Shown here piece after piece: positions 1-7,306 of a stretch of 24,341 nucleotides of DNA (positions are counted from its first letter, which is position 1; every line of letters begins with the position of its first letter). The notes beneath the pieces were generated by a model. The model searched no databases and was not told where the DNA came from. It saw nothing but the letters and a program-made list of their open reading frames with translations. The stretch is from Gallibacterium faecale (GTDB lineage: Bacteria > Pseudomonadota > Gammaproteobacteria > Enterobacterales > Pasteurellaceae). The position numbers were made by a program, and so were the translations under genes. The stretch covers positions 1 to 24,341 of the forward strand of contig NZ_JAQIBB010000065.1 of the NCBI RefSeq assembly GCF_027920745.1. The letters are read 5' to 3'.

Positions 1-20
1 ATTCTAAGATGCTTTTTTTG

Positions 21-914
21 TTACTCTGTAACTTCTTCTACTACTTCAGGTGTTTTAAATGGAGAAGGTTGGTTAGTTAATTTAGCCAAAATACTCGCTA
101 AGGTTTGACGCATATCTTTGCGATGTACGATCATATCAATTGCGCCTTTTTCCAATAAGAATTCACTACGTTGGAATCCTTCAGGTAGCTTTTCACGTAC
201 CGTTTGCTCAATTACACGTGGACCAGCAAAACCAATTAAGGCCTTTGGTTCAGCAATATTAATATCACCAAGCATAGCGAAACTTGCGGAAACACCACCT
301 AAGGTTGGATCAGTGAGTACAGAAATAAAAGGCATGCCTTTTTCACGCATCTTCGCTAATACAGCACTGGTTTTCGCCATTTGCATTAATGAAATTAAGG
401 CTTCTTGCATACGTGCACCGCCACTTGCAGAGAAACAGACAAATGGACAATTATCTTCTAATGCTTTTTCAGCGGCTTTGACAAATTTTGCTCCAACAAC
501 TGATCCCATTGAACCGCCCATAAAATCAAAGTTAGAAGCAGCAGCAACAATCGGCATTTCATATAATTTTCCAGAAAAAACGATTAAAGCATCTTTCTCA
601 CCAGTTTGTTTTTGTGCAGCAGAAAGACGATCTTTATACCGTTTTAAGTCTTTAAATTTCAAAATATCTTGTGGTTCAAGATCTGCTGCTAACTCAACTG
701 CGCTATCTTGGTCTAAAAGCGCGAGTAGGCGAGTACGCGCATCAATTCGCATATGGTGACCACATTTTGGACAAACTTCTAAATTACGACTAAGTTCTTC
801 ACGATATAAAACTTGTTCACAGCCTGTACATTTCGTCCAAATACCTTCAGGAACGTTAGATTTACGTGCACCTGAAATTGGGTTTTTATTAAAAATTCTT
901 TCAATCCAGCTCAT
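21..914 (-). CDS. accD: Acetyl-CoA carboxylase carboxyltransferase subunit beta
   Basis: Cytoplasmic beta subunit of the carboxyltransferase half of acetyl-CoA carboxylase. With AccA it moves CO2 from carboxybiotin to acetyl-CoA to make malonyl-CoA, the first step of fatty-acid synthesis. The 297-aa product has the expected four-cysteine zinc ribbon (C29, C32, C48, C51, as CTGC and CPKC) and then the crotonase-like fold with the glycine-rich FSASGGARMQEA segment that helps bind the CoA thioester. Full length for the family. ATG start with GGAGA about 11 nt upstream. It follows truA on the same strand after an 88-nt gap. In E. coli the order is truA-dedA-accD; here no dedA lies between them. 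Very secure call. Confidence 0.97.
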   Translation of the reverse strand: MSWIERIFNKNPISGARKSNVPEGIWTKCTGCEQVLYREELSRNLEVCPKCGHHMRIDARTRLLALLDQDSAVELAADLEPQDILKFKDLKRYKDRLSAAQKQTGEKDALIVFSGKLYEMPIVAAASNFDFMGGSMGSVVGAKFVKAAEKALEDNCPFVCFSASGGARMQEALISLMQMAKTSAVLAKMREKGMPFISVLTDPTLGGVSASFAMLGDINIAEPKALIGFAGPRVIEQTVREKLPEGFQRSEFLLEKGAIDMIVHRKDMRQTLASILAKLTNQPSPFKTPEVVEEVTE

Positions 915-1002
915 AATTTACTTTATCTCCAATGTTGGGATGATAGCGAATGCGGCGTTATTAAAGCACAAATTTAATGAATTGAGTATCTTTTCATTCA
1001 GA

Positions 1003-1803
1003 TTACTCAACTGCATCAGCTAAAAAAAGTGGGCCAACCGCATTTTTGGGTAGCTCAAATTGTGATGGATAACGTACTTCAACTAAGTACAAACCAGCTG
1101 CTTTAGCGGTTGGTGCTGCTAGAGTACGATCTTTTTGTTGTAATAACCAAGCAATCCATTCTGGAGGTTGTTTACCAGATCCGACCTCTAACAAGCTACC
1201 AACAATATTTCTCACCATATGGTGAACAAAGGCATTAGCTTGAATATCGACTATAATATAGTGGCCTTTGCGTGAAACCTGTAAATGGTGAACATTTCGA
1301 TTAGGTGATTTTGATTGGCATTGCGCAGCTCGGAAAGAACTAAAATCATTTTCTCCTAATAGAAACTGTCCTGCTTGATGCATTAATTCAGCATCAAGTG
1401 GTTGATGATAATGAGTTATGCCGTTTGCCAGAATCGCCGGGCGTTGAATATGGTTATAAATGATATAACGGTAACGTCGAGAAAGTGCACTAAAGCGAGC
1501 ATGAAAATCTTCGGCAACTTCGCTAGCCCACGTTACCGCAATATCAGGTGGTAAATGCACATTAGTACCGAATGTCCAAGCTTGTAGTAGACGAGTGGCT
1601 TGAGTTGTAAAGTGAACGACTTGTCCAGTAGCATGAACACCAGCATCAGTACGCCCAGCACAAAAAATTTCAATAGGTTCATTAGCGACAATGCTTAATG
1701 CACGTTCTAATTCGCCTTGAATACTTGCTACGGATTGTTGTTTTTGCCAGCCAAAATAGCGAGAGCCATCATAGCTAATGCCGAGAGCAACTTTTTTCAT
1801 CAT
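1003..1803 (-). CDS. truA: tRNA pseudouridine(38-40) synthase TruA
   Basis: Converts uridines 38, 39 and 40 in the anticodon arm of many tRNAs to pseudouridine. The 266-aa product shows the family core: an N-terminal GISYDGSRYFGWQKQ segment, the catalytic-aspartate motif CAGRTDAGVHATGQVVHF (nucleophile D53 by this count), and the second-domain AFVHHMVRNIVG segment near residue 190. Two tandem ATG codons open the frame (MMKK); either could be used and neither has a convincing Shine-Dalgarno sequence. The gene lies downstream of the rplY terminator on the minus strand, so it may be transcribed by read-through or from a weak promoter in the 70-nt gap. Cytoplasmic enzyme, confident call. Confidence 0.96.
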   Translation of the reverse strand: MMKKVALGISYDGSRYFGWQKQQSVASIQGELERALSIVANEPIEIFCAGRTDAGVHATGQVVHFTTQATRLLQAWTFGTNVHLPPDIAVTWASEVAEDFHARFSALSRRYRYIIYNHIQRPAILANGITHYHQPLDAELMHQAGQFLLGENDFSSFRAAQCQSKSPNRNVHHLQVSRKGHYIIVDIQANAFVHHMVRNIVGSLLEVGSGKQPPEWIAWLLQQKDRTLAAPTAKAAGLYLVEVRYPSQFELPKNAVGPLFLADAVE

Positions 1804-1833
1804 TGTTTAAAGAAAAAGATTAATGTTTTAGAT

Positions 1834-1867
1834 AAAAAAACACCAACATTGCTGTTGGTGTTTTTTT
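1834..1867. terminator. Bidirectional intrinsic terminator between rplY and truA
   Basis: An A7 run is followed by an 8-bp perfect stem, CACCAACA/TGTTGGTG (1841-1848 with 1853-1860), closing a TTGC loop, and then a T7 run. It reads as a terminator on both strands. On the minus strand it would end the rplY transcript just after its stop codon. Confidence 0.9.
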
Positions 1868-1876
1868 CAACGTGAA

Positions 1877-2161
1877 TTAAACACGTTTGAAGTCAATGTG
1901 AAGAAGTTTTGGTTTGAAGTGGTGACGTTGCATAGCTTGTGCTTTAACAGCAACTTCTTTACCATCAATAACCAAAGTAATTACTTCAGAATAGAAAGCA
2001 TCTTGTACTTGAGCATTATTTAATTCATCGTGGCTCAATACGATAGATACTGCTGGTTCTTCACCGCCATATACGATAGCAGGAATTTGACCATTTCTAC
2101 GCAAGCGGCGGCTCGCACCCTTTCCTTGCGCTTGACGAACTTCAGCGTTAAATTTAAACAT
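1877..2161 (-). CDS. rplY: 50S ribosomal protein L25 (short form)
   Basis: Binds 5S rRNA in the large ribosomal subunit. The 94-aa product is the short single-domain form found in E. coli and Pasteurellaceae, without the C-terminal CTC/TL5 extension of longer homologues. It shows the N-terminal EVRQAQGKGASRRLRRNG motif of L25/CTC proteins, the conserved IPAIVYGG turn, and the C-terminal KPKLLHIDFKRV strand. ATG start. It is transcribed alone from a good sigma-70-like promoter about 100 nt upstream and closed by a strong terminator, so it is probably monocistronic. Confidence 0.96.
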   Translation of the reverse strand: MFKFNAEVRQAQGKGASRRLRRNGQIPAIVYGGEEPAVSIVLSHDELNNAQVQDAFYSEVITLVIDGKEVAVKAQAMQRHHFKPKLLHIDFKRV

Positions 2162-2207
2162 TTTTATTTCTCTTTTAGTTAAAACCGATTAGGTTGTTAA
2201 ACAAAAC

Positions 2208-2232
2208 AAGCTACAGGCGACCCAGCAGCTTG
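2208..2232 (-). other. Small hairpin in the rplY 5' leader
   Basis: A 6-bp perfect inverted repeat, CAAGCT/AGCTTG (2208-2213 with 2227-2232), encloses a GC-rich 14-nt loop in the roughly 100-nt leader between the predicted rplY promoter and its start codon. Many ribosomal-protein leaders carry autoregulatory structures, but the stem is short and I recognise no known motif, so its role is unknown. Confidence 0.25.
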
Positions 2233-2266
2233 ACAAAATTAAGTGCTGAACAAAATCAGCGGAGGC

Positions 2267-2294
2267 ATTATAGAGAAATTGATTGAAAATGCAA
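2267..2294 (-). promoter_or_regulatory. Predicted sigma-70 promoter of rplY
   Basis: Read on the minus strand, TTGCAT (2289-2294) is followed by a 16-bp spacer and a consensus TATAAT (2267-2272). Transcription would start near 2260 and leave a leader of about 100 nt before the rplY ATG. Confidence 0.7.
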
Positions 2295-2495
2295 TGTTTT
2301 TCTTGGTTTATGTATGACTTATCTTATTTAGAGAGATGATTTTATCCTATTGAAAGAAATTTTTGTTATCTACATCAATAATTCAGAGATTTTAGGTAGT
2401 AATTCCTTGTTAAAGAGGGCAAAATAACACCCCGAAAAAAGAGGAAATCTCAATAATTTTAGGTAAAGTTTTTATTTTTTATTTGGAAGTTTGTT

Positions 2496-3092
2496 GTGCA
2501 ATTATTAGTTGAATTTTTTACCAATTATGGCTATTTCGCAGTTTTATTTGTATTAATTATCTGTGGGTTCGGTGTGCCAATTCCTGAAGATATTACATTG
2601 GTTTCAGGGGGGATTATCGCTGGATTAGGCTATGCTAATCCTCATATTATGCTAGTAGTCAGTATGATTGGTGTGCTACTTGGTGATAGTACCATGTATT
2701 GGCTCGGACGTATTTATGGGGTGAAAATTTTACGTTTCCGCCCATTACGCCGTATTTTAAAACCTAAAACGATGCGAGCAGTACGAGAAAAATTTGATCG
2801 TTATGGTAATCGGGTGTTGTTTGTTGCACGTTTTCTTCCTGGTTTAAGAGCACCAATTTATATGGTGGCGGGAATTACACGTCGTATTAGTTATGTACGC
2901 TTTGTTTTTTTGGATTTTTGTGCAGCAATTATTTCTGTACCAGTTTGGGTCTATTTAGGTTATCACGGTGCACATAATATTGATTGGATTAAAGAACAAG
3001 TGAGTAAAGGGCAAACTGGTATCTATATCTTATTAGGTTTGTTAGCTCTCTATTTAGCCTTCCACTATTTCCGCAAGAAACGTCAATCATAA
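2496..3092 (+). CDS. DedA-family (SNARE-associated/VTT domain) inner-membrane protein
   Basis: A 198-aa polytopic membrane protein of the DedA/VTT superfamily, whose bacterial members are linked to lipid-carrier recycling (undecaprenyl phosphate flipping), membrane potential and pH homeostasis. Visible family marks are the re-entrant GFGVPIPEDITLVSGG segment near residues 24-39, the GDSTMYWLGRIYG segment, and the hallmark ARFLPGLRAPIYMVAG near residues 111-126 with its conserved R..PG.R. A C-terminal membrane helix ends in a basic tail (FRKKRQS). GTG start, supported by GGAAG six nt upstream. Monocistronic, with a hairpin after its stop. In E. coli dedA sits between truA and accD; this one stands apart, so it may be a paralogue rather than dedA itself. 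Substrate cannot be told from sequence. Confidence 0.88.
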   Translation: MQLLVEFFTNYGYFAVLFVLIICGFGVPIPEDITLVSGGIIAGLGYANPHIMLVVSMIGVLLGDSTMYWLGRIYGVKILRFRPLRRILKPKTMRAVREKFDRYGNRVLFVARFLPGLRAPIYMVAGITRRISYVRFVFLDFCAAIISVPVWVYLGYHGAHNIDWIKEQVSKGQTGIYILLGLLALYLAFHYFRKKRQS

Positions 3093-3102
3093 TAGTAATT
3101 TA

Positions 3103-3138
3103 TTAGATTTCGCTCCTAGGTTTTAGGGCGAAGTCTAA
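3103..3138. terminator. Stem-loop after the DedA gene, possible terminator
   Basis: A 13-bp stem (3103-3115 with 3126-3138, including two G-T wobble pairs) closes a 10-nt loop 10 bp after the DedA stop codon. No T-run follows directly (the nearest is around 3155), so it may stabilise the 3' end rather than be a strong intrinsic terminator. Confidence 0.5.
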
Positions 3139-3344
3139 ATAATCACAAAATCTATTTTTTCATATAATAAAAATCAAACGTAGCAAAAATTCTTTGTTAA
3201 ATTACACAATAAAATAAAGCCATTATTGTGAGAAATGCCTAATTAGATCAATAAATTGTGAATTTAATAGTAAAAAACTCCAAGAATTTATAATAAACCA
3301 GCGAAAAATTGTGTTAGCTCAAATTCTACAAAAAACAACTCCAT

Positions 3345-3350
3345 TATAAT
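3345..3350 (+). promoter_or_regulatory. Predicted -10 element of bioD
   Basis: A consensus TATAAT lies 33 nt before the bioD ATG. The -35 region is weak (ATTCTA or TTCTAC near 3324, with a short spacer). The rest of the 290-bp gap between the DedA gene and bioD is AT-rich without other clear signals. Confidence 0.5.
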
Positions 3351-3382
3351 GCCCGACAGTTTTTTAATAAAAGGAAGAAATA

Positions 3383-4117
3383 ATGAGCTGTTTTTTTGTA
3401 ACGGGTACGGATACAAATGTTGGAAAAACAATCGTGAGTCGTGCGATTATTCAAGCGTTGCAAGCTAAGGGCATAAAAATCGTAGGATATAAACCGATTG
3501 CTTGTGGTGAAGAAGATAGTATTTATACAGAAGCATTAAAAGATGAGTTAGAAGAGGATCATACTGAAAATAATAAAGACGTAAAAACTTTAATGAGCAG
3601 TACCAACGAGCCGGTAACTTATCAAGAAATTAATAGTTATACCTTTACTGAAAGCAGCGTACCTGTATTGGCTGCTTTAGATGAAGTAAACAATATTGAT
3701 GTTGCGAAACTGGATCAAGATCTTGAATATCTCACTGCACATTATCAATCAGTTTTAGTTGAAGGAACTTACGGTTGGCTAACGCCAATTAATAAAGAGA
3801 TGACCTTTGATAAATGGGTACAAGAACACAAAATGCCAGTAGTGTTAGTCGTGGGAATTAAAGAAGGTTGTGTGAATCATGCCTTATTAACTGCACAATC
3901 TATTTTAGCTGCTGGTGTACCTTTATTAGGTTGGGTAGCAAATCGGATTAACCCTTGCTTACGCCATTATGCTGAAATTATTAAATTGCTACATCAAGTG
4001 ATTGATGCGCCATTATTAGGCGAAATTCCTTATGTTCATCGCCCAGAACAGCAAGAATTAGGGCATTTTATTACCAATCTTGATCGTCTAACTTATTTAA
4101 AAACAGAGAATTGTTAG
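3383..4117 (+). CDS. bioD: Dethiobiotin synthetase (BioD-type ATPase)
   Basis: ATP-dependent carboxylase that closes the ureido ring of dethiobiotin from 7,8-diaminopelargonate, the second-last step of biotin synthesis. The 244-aa product opens with the P-loop TGTDTNVGKT (residues 7-16), followed by the YKPIACG substrate loop, VEGTYGWLTPIN near residues 126-137, VVLVVGIKEGCVNHALLTAQ and the base-recognition-type GWVANRINP. Two oddities: an acidic, low-complexity stretch around residues 46-70 lengthens the usual loop, and the second glycine of the common VEGxGG motif is tyrosine. No other bio gene is nearby, so this resembles the stand-alone second BioD of some enterics and Pasteurellaceae. 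ATG start with AAGGAAG seven nt upstream. The family call is firm; the exact substrate is less so. Confidence 0.88.
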   Translation: MSCFFVTGTDTNVGKTIVSRAIIQALQAKGIKIVGYKPIACGEEDSIYTEALKDELEEDHTENNKDVKTLMSSTNEPVTYQEINSYTFTESSVPVLAALDEVNNIDVAKLDQDLEYLTAHYQSVLVEGTYGWLTPINKEMTFDKWVQEHKMPVVLVVGIKEGCVNHALLTAQSILAAGVPLLGWVANRINPCLRHYAEIIKLLHQVIDAPLLGEIPYVHRPEQQELGHFITNLDRLTYLKTENC

Positions 4118-4163
4118 TGCGAGAATAAGAACATAGAGACTTAATTCTTATAAAACCTCCTTA

Positions 4164-4194
4164 GCCCTCTTTAAACTCAAAGAGGGCATTTTTT
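4164..4194 (+). terminator. Intrinsic terminator of bioD
   Basis: A 9-bp perfect stem, GCCCTCTTT/AAAGAGGGC (4164-4172 with 4179-4187), with a 6-nt loop, followed by A and T6. It separates bioD from the iron-regulated locus downstream. Confidence 0.93.
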
Positions 4195-4257
4195 CTCCAA
4201 TTTCACCAAATAATTTAGCTAGATAAGAATAAATCAGGAAAAATTTTAATTTTTCTA

Positions 4258-4286
4258 TTGAAATGAGAATTGTTATCAAATAAAAT
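4258..4286 (+). promoter_or_regulatory. Fur-regulated promoter of the fhu locus
   Basis: TTGAAA (-35, 4258-4263), a 17-bp spacer and TAAAAT (-10, 4281-4286) form a good sigma-70 promoter. The spacer contains TGAGAATTGTTATCA (4264-4278), which matches 13 of the 14 defined positions of the 7-1-7 Fur consensus TGATAATnATTATCA. Iron-loaded Fur bound here would sit between the two promoter elements and block RNA polymerase. The predicted start near 4293 is about 36 nt before the fhuC start codon. Confidence 0.85.
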
Positions 4287-4328
4287 CCGCCAACTTTTAA
4301 TAATGGATGATTAATCGTTAGGTGTGTT

Positions 4329-4670
4329 GTGTTTGAACTTAATTCAGTTTCCTTTTCATTAGCAGAAAAAACCTTGTTACACCCATTATCATTGACTTTT
4401 TCTACGGGAAAAATCTATGGCATCATTGGGCAAAATGGGTCTGGAAAATCCACATTGATTAAACTTCTGGCACGGCAGCAAGCCATTTGTTCTGGAGAAT
4501 TGTTATTTGATCAACGCCCAATCGAACAATGGAAAAGTAAAGCATTTGCACGTCAAGTAGCGTATTTACCACAGCATTTACCTCAAGCACATCATTTAAC
4601 CGTTGCTGAATTATTAAAAATGGGACGTTATGCATGGAATGGTCTATTAGGACGTAATTCTAAACGTTAA
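4329..4670 (+). pseudogene. fhuC: fhuC remnant, ferric hydroxamate ABC transporter ATPase, 3' deleted
   Basis: The first 109 or so codons match FhuC-type iron-siderophore ATPases: Walker A GQNGSGKST (residues 34-42), the Q-loop AYLPQ (Q82) and the following TVAELLKMGRYAWNGLLGR segment. The frame then ends after 113 residues. Family members are about 250-265 aa, so the ABC signature (LSGG), Walker B, D-loop and H-loop are all gone. ATP hydrolysis by this product is not possible. The sequence just after the last FhuC-like codons belongs to fhuD in another frame, so the loss is a single internal deletion reaching from mid-fhuC into fhuD. GTG start with a weak AGGTG upstream. It lies directly downstream of the Fur-regulated promoter and would still be transcribed. 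Confidence 0.9.
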
Positions 4671-5367
4671 TCAGCCAGCGTTAGAAGATCAGGTCATTGA
4701 TTTAGGTTCACGGTTACAACCGAATAAAGAGCTATTAGCAACATTGTCAATTCAACTATTTCCTAATGGCGATATGTTTATGCCTGCGGTTGAAGCAAAT
4801 CGCCACTACTTAACAGCACTACAACAGGCTCCACGTATCAATTTTTATCAATTTGGGGATTTTTGGAATAATCAAATTAAAGCAACTCGCCAATTAGCCC
4901 AAAGTTTGGACCATATTGTGCAAGGCGAACAGCTGATTCAGCAAACAGAACAGTTATTGAATACTGTAAAGCAGCAGCTAACTAAGCAAAAGCATAGACC
5001 GTTATTAGTCGTGCAATTTATTGATGGACGGCATTTGCGAGTTTATGGGAAGCAGAGTTTACCAGGCGTAGTATTAGAAAAAATAGGTCTAACTAATGCG
5101 TGGCAACAGCCAGTTAATCTATGGGGTTTTACTCAAATTGGGATTGATCAGTTAGCACAATTTGCTGATGCTCGTTTAATTGTGATCAAACCTTATCCGC
5201 AACAAATACCACTTGAGTTAGCCAATAATACATTATGGAAATCTTTACGCTTAGCCAAAGATCCATTGATTTTACCTGCTATATGGACATTTGGCGCATT
5301 GCCATCAATGCAACGATTTAGTGTAGCTTTACGAGATGCATTACTGGATGGTGGATTAGTATGGTAA
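4651..5367 (+). pseudogene. fhuD: fhuD remnant, siderophore-binding protein, 5' deleted
   Basis: This frame opens right after an in-frame stop at 4648-4650. From about 4663 it is recognisably FhuD: NQPALEDQVIDLGSRLQPN, then IQLFPNGDMFMPAV, NFYQFGDFW, LLVVQFIDGRHLRVYGKQSL, NAWQQPVNLWGFTQIGIDQL and a C-terminal IWTFGALPSMQRF helix. About 235 codons remain of a family usually near 290-300. The signal peptide and the start of the N-terminal lobe are missing, so no periplasmic binding protein can be made. A TTG at 4744 could start a 207-aa cytoplasmic fragment. The frame overlaps the start of fhuB by 7 nt, the normal operon spacing, showing that only the fhuC-fhuD junction is disturbed. Confidence 0.88.
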
Positions 5368-7274
5368 TGACAAGTTATTTAAATCGTAGTTTATTGATCT
5401 TAGCGATTGTTCTATTTAGTGTCGTAGTGAGCTGGCAATGGTATGCAATAGCAGATCAAGCGATAGCACAATTATTACTTTTTAATTTCACTTTACCACG
5501 TGTAGTGATTGCTATTTTAGCAGGGATCAGTTTAGGTAGTGCGTCATTATTGTTGCAACAAACAATGAATAATTCGTTGGCATCAGATAGTACATTGGCA
5601 GTCAGTGGCGGTGCACAATTTGCTCTATATTTGGCAACACTATTTTTCCCGGCTTTATTACAATTTGGCACGACAATCATTGCTGTAATTGGGGCTTTAT
5701 TGACTCTCGGTTTGGTTTTGTTATTAGCTTGGCGGCAATTAGGTTCGCCATTATTAATCGTGCTATCTGGTTTAGTACTGAGTTTTTATTTTGGTGCTTT
5801 TTCTGCACTATTAACTCTATTTTATCCAGAAGAAAGTCGAGGTTTGCTGGTTTGGGGGAGTGGCTCTTTAGTACAAGAGAGTTGGCGAGCAAGTCTCACT
5901 TTATTGCCATTACTTGTGCCTGGATTAATTGGCATATATTTATTAAGTCCGGCACTACAAGTTTTACAATTACAAGAGGGGAGTGCAAAAAGTTTAGGCG
6001 TTAATGTTACACGAGTACGTTTATTAGCAATTATACTAGCGGCTTATCTGGTGGCTATTGTTGTCAGTCGCGTAGGAATGTTAGCTTTTATCGGGTTAGC
6101 TGCAACAACCTTAGCTCGGCAATCTGCCAATCATCGTTTTACTAGCTTATGGTGGCGTAGTGCGTTTTTTGCATTAATCACAGATTTAAGTTTGCAATTA
6201 ATTAATCAGTGGTGGCAGATACAATTACCAACAGGATCAGTTACCGCACTATTTGGTACGCCATTATTATTATGGTTGGTATTTCGGGAGCGGCAACATT
6301 ATGGGCGAGTACAACAACCCGCCAATAGATTGGTCATCAGAAATTCTCGTTTAACTTATCCTCTCTTAACCATATTGCTGTTGTGCAGTTTAGTCTGTGC
6401 ATTTTATATTGGTCGAAATCAGACTGGTTGGTCGTTTACACTGAATCATAGTTTATTTGAATTACGCTTTCCTCGGATTGCTTATGCGTTTGTCGCAGGA
6501 ACGTTATTAGCGTTAGCTGGGGTAGTATTGCAACGCTTGAGCCATAATCCAATGGCTAGCCCAGAATTACTTGGTATTACATCAGGTGTCAGTTTTGGTG
6601 TATTGCTGGCGATTTTTATTGTAGGTTCGGTAGCAATTAAACCATTTCTCCTATTTGGTGCATTGGGTGCAGTGTTAATCATAGGATTAATTTGGTTAAT
6701 TAATCAGCGTAATGGCTTACAACCAGAACAAGTGTTGTTAACTGGGATCAGCCTATCGGCAATATTTGATGCGGTATTGCGTATTTTAGTAGCAAGCGGT
6801 GATCCAAGAGCGTTACAACTACTGAATTGGGGTGCAGGATCAACTTATTATGCAGAACTGCCAATTGCAGTTTGGGTGATAATTTTTTCTTTTGGGTTGC
6901 TGCTTGTTAGTCTTATTTTTTCTCGTTGGTTAGATTTATTGAGTTTGAATGCAATCGTTGCACAGGCGGTTGGTATGAATCTGTTATTAGCCAAAATTGT
7001 GCTATTTGCTTTAGCGATTGTTTTGACGTTATTAGCAACCTTAATTGTTGGTACTTTAAGTTTTATCGGTCTATTAGCCCCTCATCTAGCTTATTCTCTC
7101 GGTTTCAATACAGCTAAATCACAATTAATTGCTGCAAGTTTATTGGGGGCAACGGTGATGATTTTTGCTGATTGGTTAGGTCGGCAATGGCTATTCCCGT
7201 ATGAAATTCCTGCTGGTTTAGTAGCAACCTTATTAGGAGGAAGCTATTTCATTATTTTAATGCGTAAGTTGTAA
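5361..7274 (+). CDS. fhuB: Iron(III)-hydroxamate ABC transporter permease FhuB
   Basis: Inner-membrane permease of the Fhu system; it should take ferric hydroxamates such as ferrichrome from FhuD and pass them through the membrane using FhuC. The 637-aa product is the typical double-length FhuB, two FecCD-like halves of about 320 residues joined in one chain (E. coli FhuB is about 660). The second half carries MASPELLGITSGVSFG, EQVLLTGI, and the coupling-loop motif SFIGLLAPHLAYSLGF; the first half has the matching but less conserved FIGLAATTLARQ. Many hydrophobic helices throughout. No frameshift is visible. ATG at 5361 overlaps the fhuD stop; ATG at 5367 is an alternative. Its two partners here are broken, so it is probably idle unless FhuC and FhuD come from elsewhere. 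Confidence 0.93.
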   Translation: MVMTSYLNRSLLILAIVLFSVVVSWQWYAIADQAIAQLLLFNFTLPRVVIAILAGISLGSASLLLQQTMNNSLASDSTLAVSGGAQFALYLATLFFPALLQFGTTIIAVIGALLTLGLVLLLAWRQLGSPLLIVLSGLVLSFYFGAFSALLTLFYPEESRGLLVWGSGSLVQESWRASLTLLPLLVPGLIGIYLLSPALQVLQLQEGSAKSLGVNVTRVRLLAIILAAYLVAIVVSRVGMLAFIGLAATTLARQSANHRFTSLWWRSAFFALITDLSLQLINQWWQIQLPTGSVTALFGTPLLLWLVFRERQHYGRVQQPANRLVIRNSRLTYPLLTILLLCSLVCAFYIGRNQTGWSFTLNHSLFELRFPRIAYAFVAGTLLALAGVVLQRLSHNPMASPELLGITSGVSFGVLLAIFIVGSVAIKPFLLFGALGAVLIIGLIWLINQRNGLQPEQVLLTGISLSAIFDAVLRILVASGDPRALQLLNWGAGSTYYAELPIAVWVIIFSFGLLLVSLIFSRWLDLLSLNAIVAQAVGMNLLLAKIVLFALAIVLTLLATLIVGTLSFIGLLAPHLAYSLGFNTAKSQLIAASLLGATVMIFADWLGRQWLFPYEIPAGLVATLLGGSYFIILMRKL

Positions 7275-7306
7275 CCCATTTTATTTACTATCATAGGAGA
7301 AAACAG

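Larger units (their letters stand above)
2162..2495. other. Intergenic region between divergent rplY and DedA gene
   Basis: These 334 bp without a gene hold the rplY leader and promoter on the left half. The right half (about 2300-2480) is AT-rich and should contain the promoter for the DedA gene, but I see no clear -35/-10 pair there. No ORF of meaningful length and no recognisable RNA gene was seen. Confidence 0.6.

Noticed and set aside
118..759. Long plus-strand open frame opposite accD
   Set aside because: It is a shadow of the well-conserved accD gene; its translation shows no domain and there is no Shine-Dalgarno.
3218..3265. TGTGA words upstream of bioD as possible CRP sites
   Set aside because: Neither has a matching TCACA half at the right spacing.
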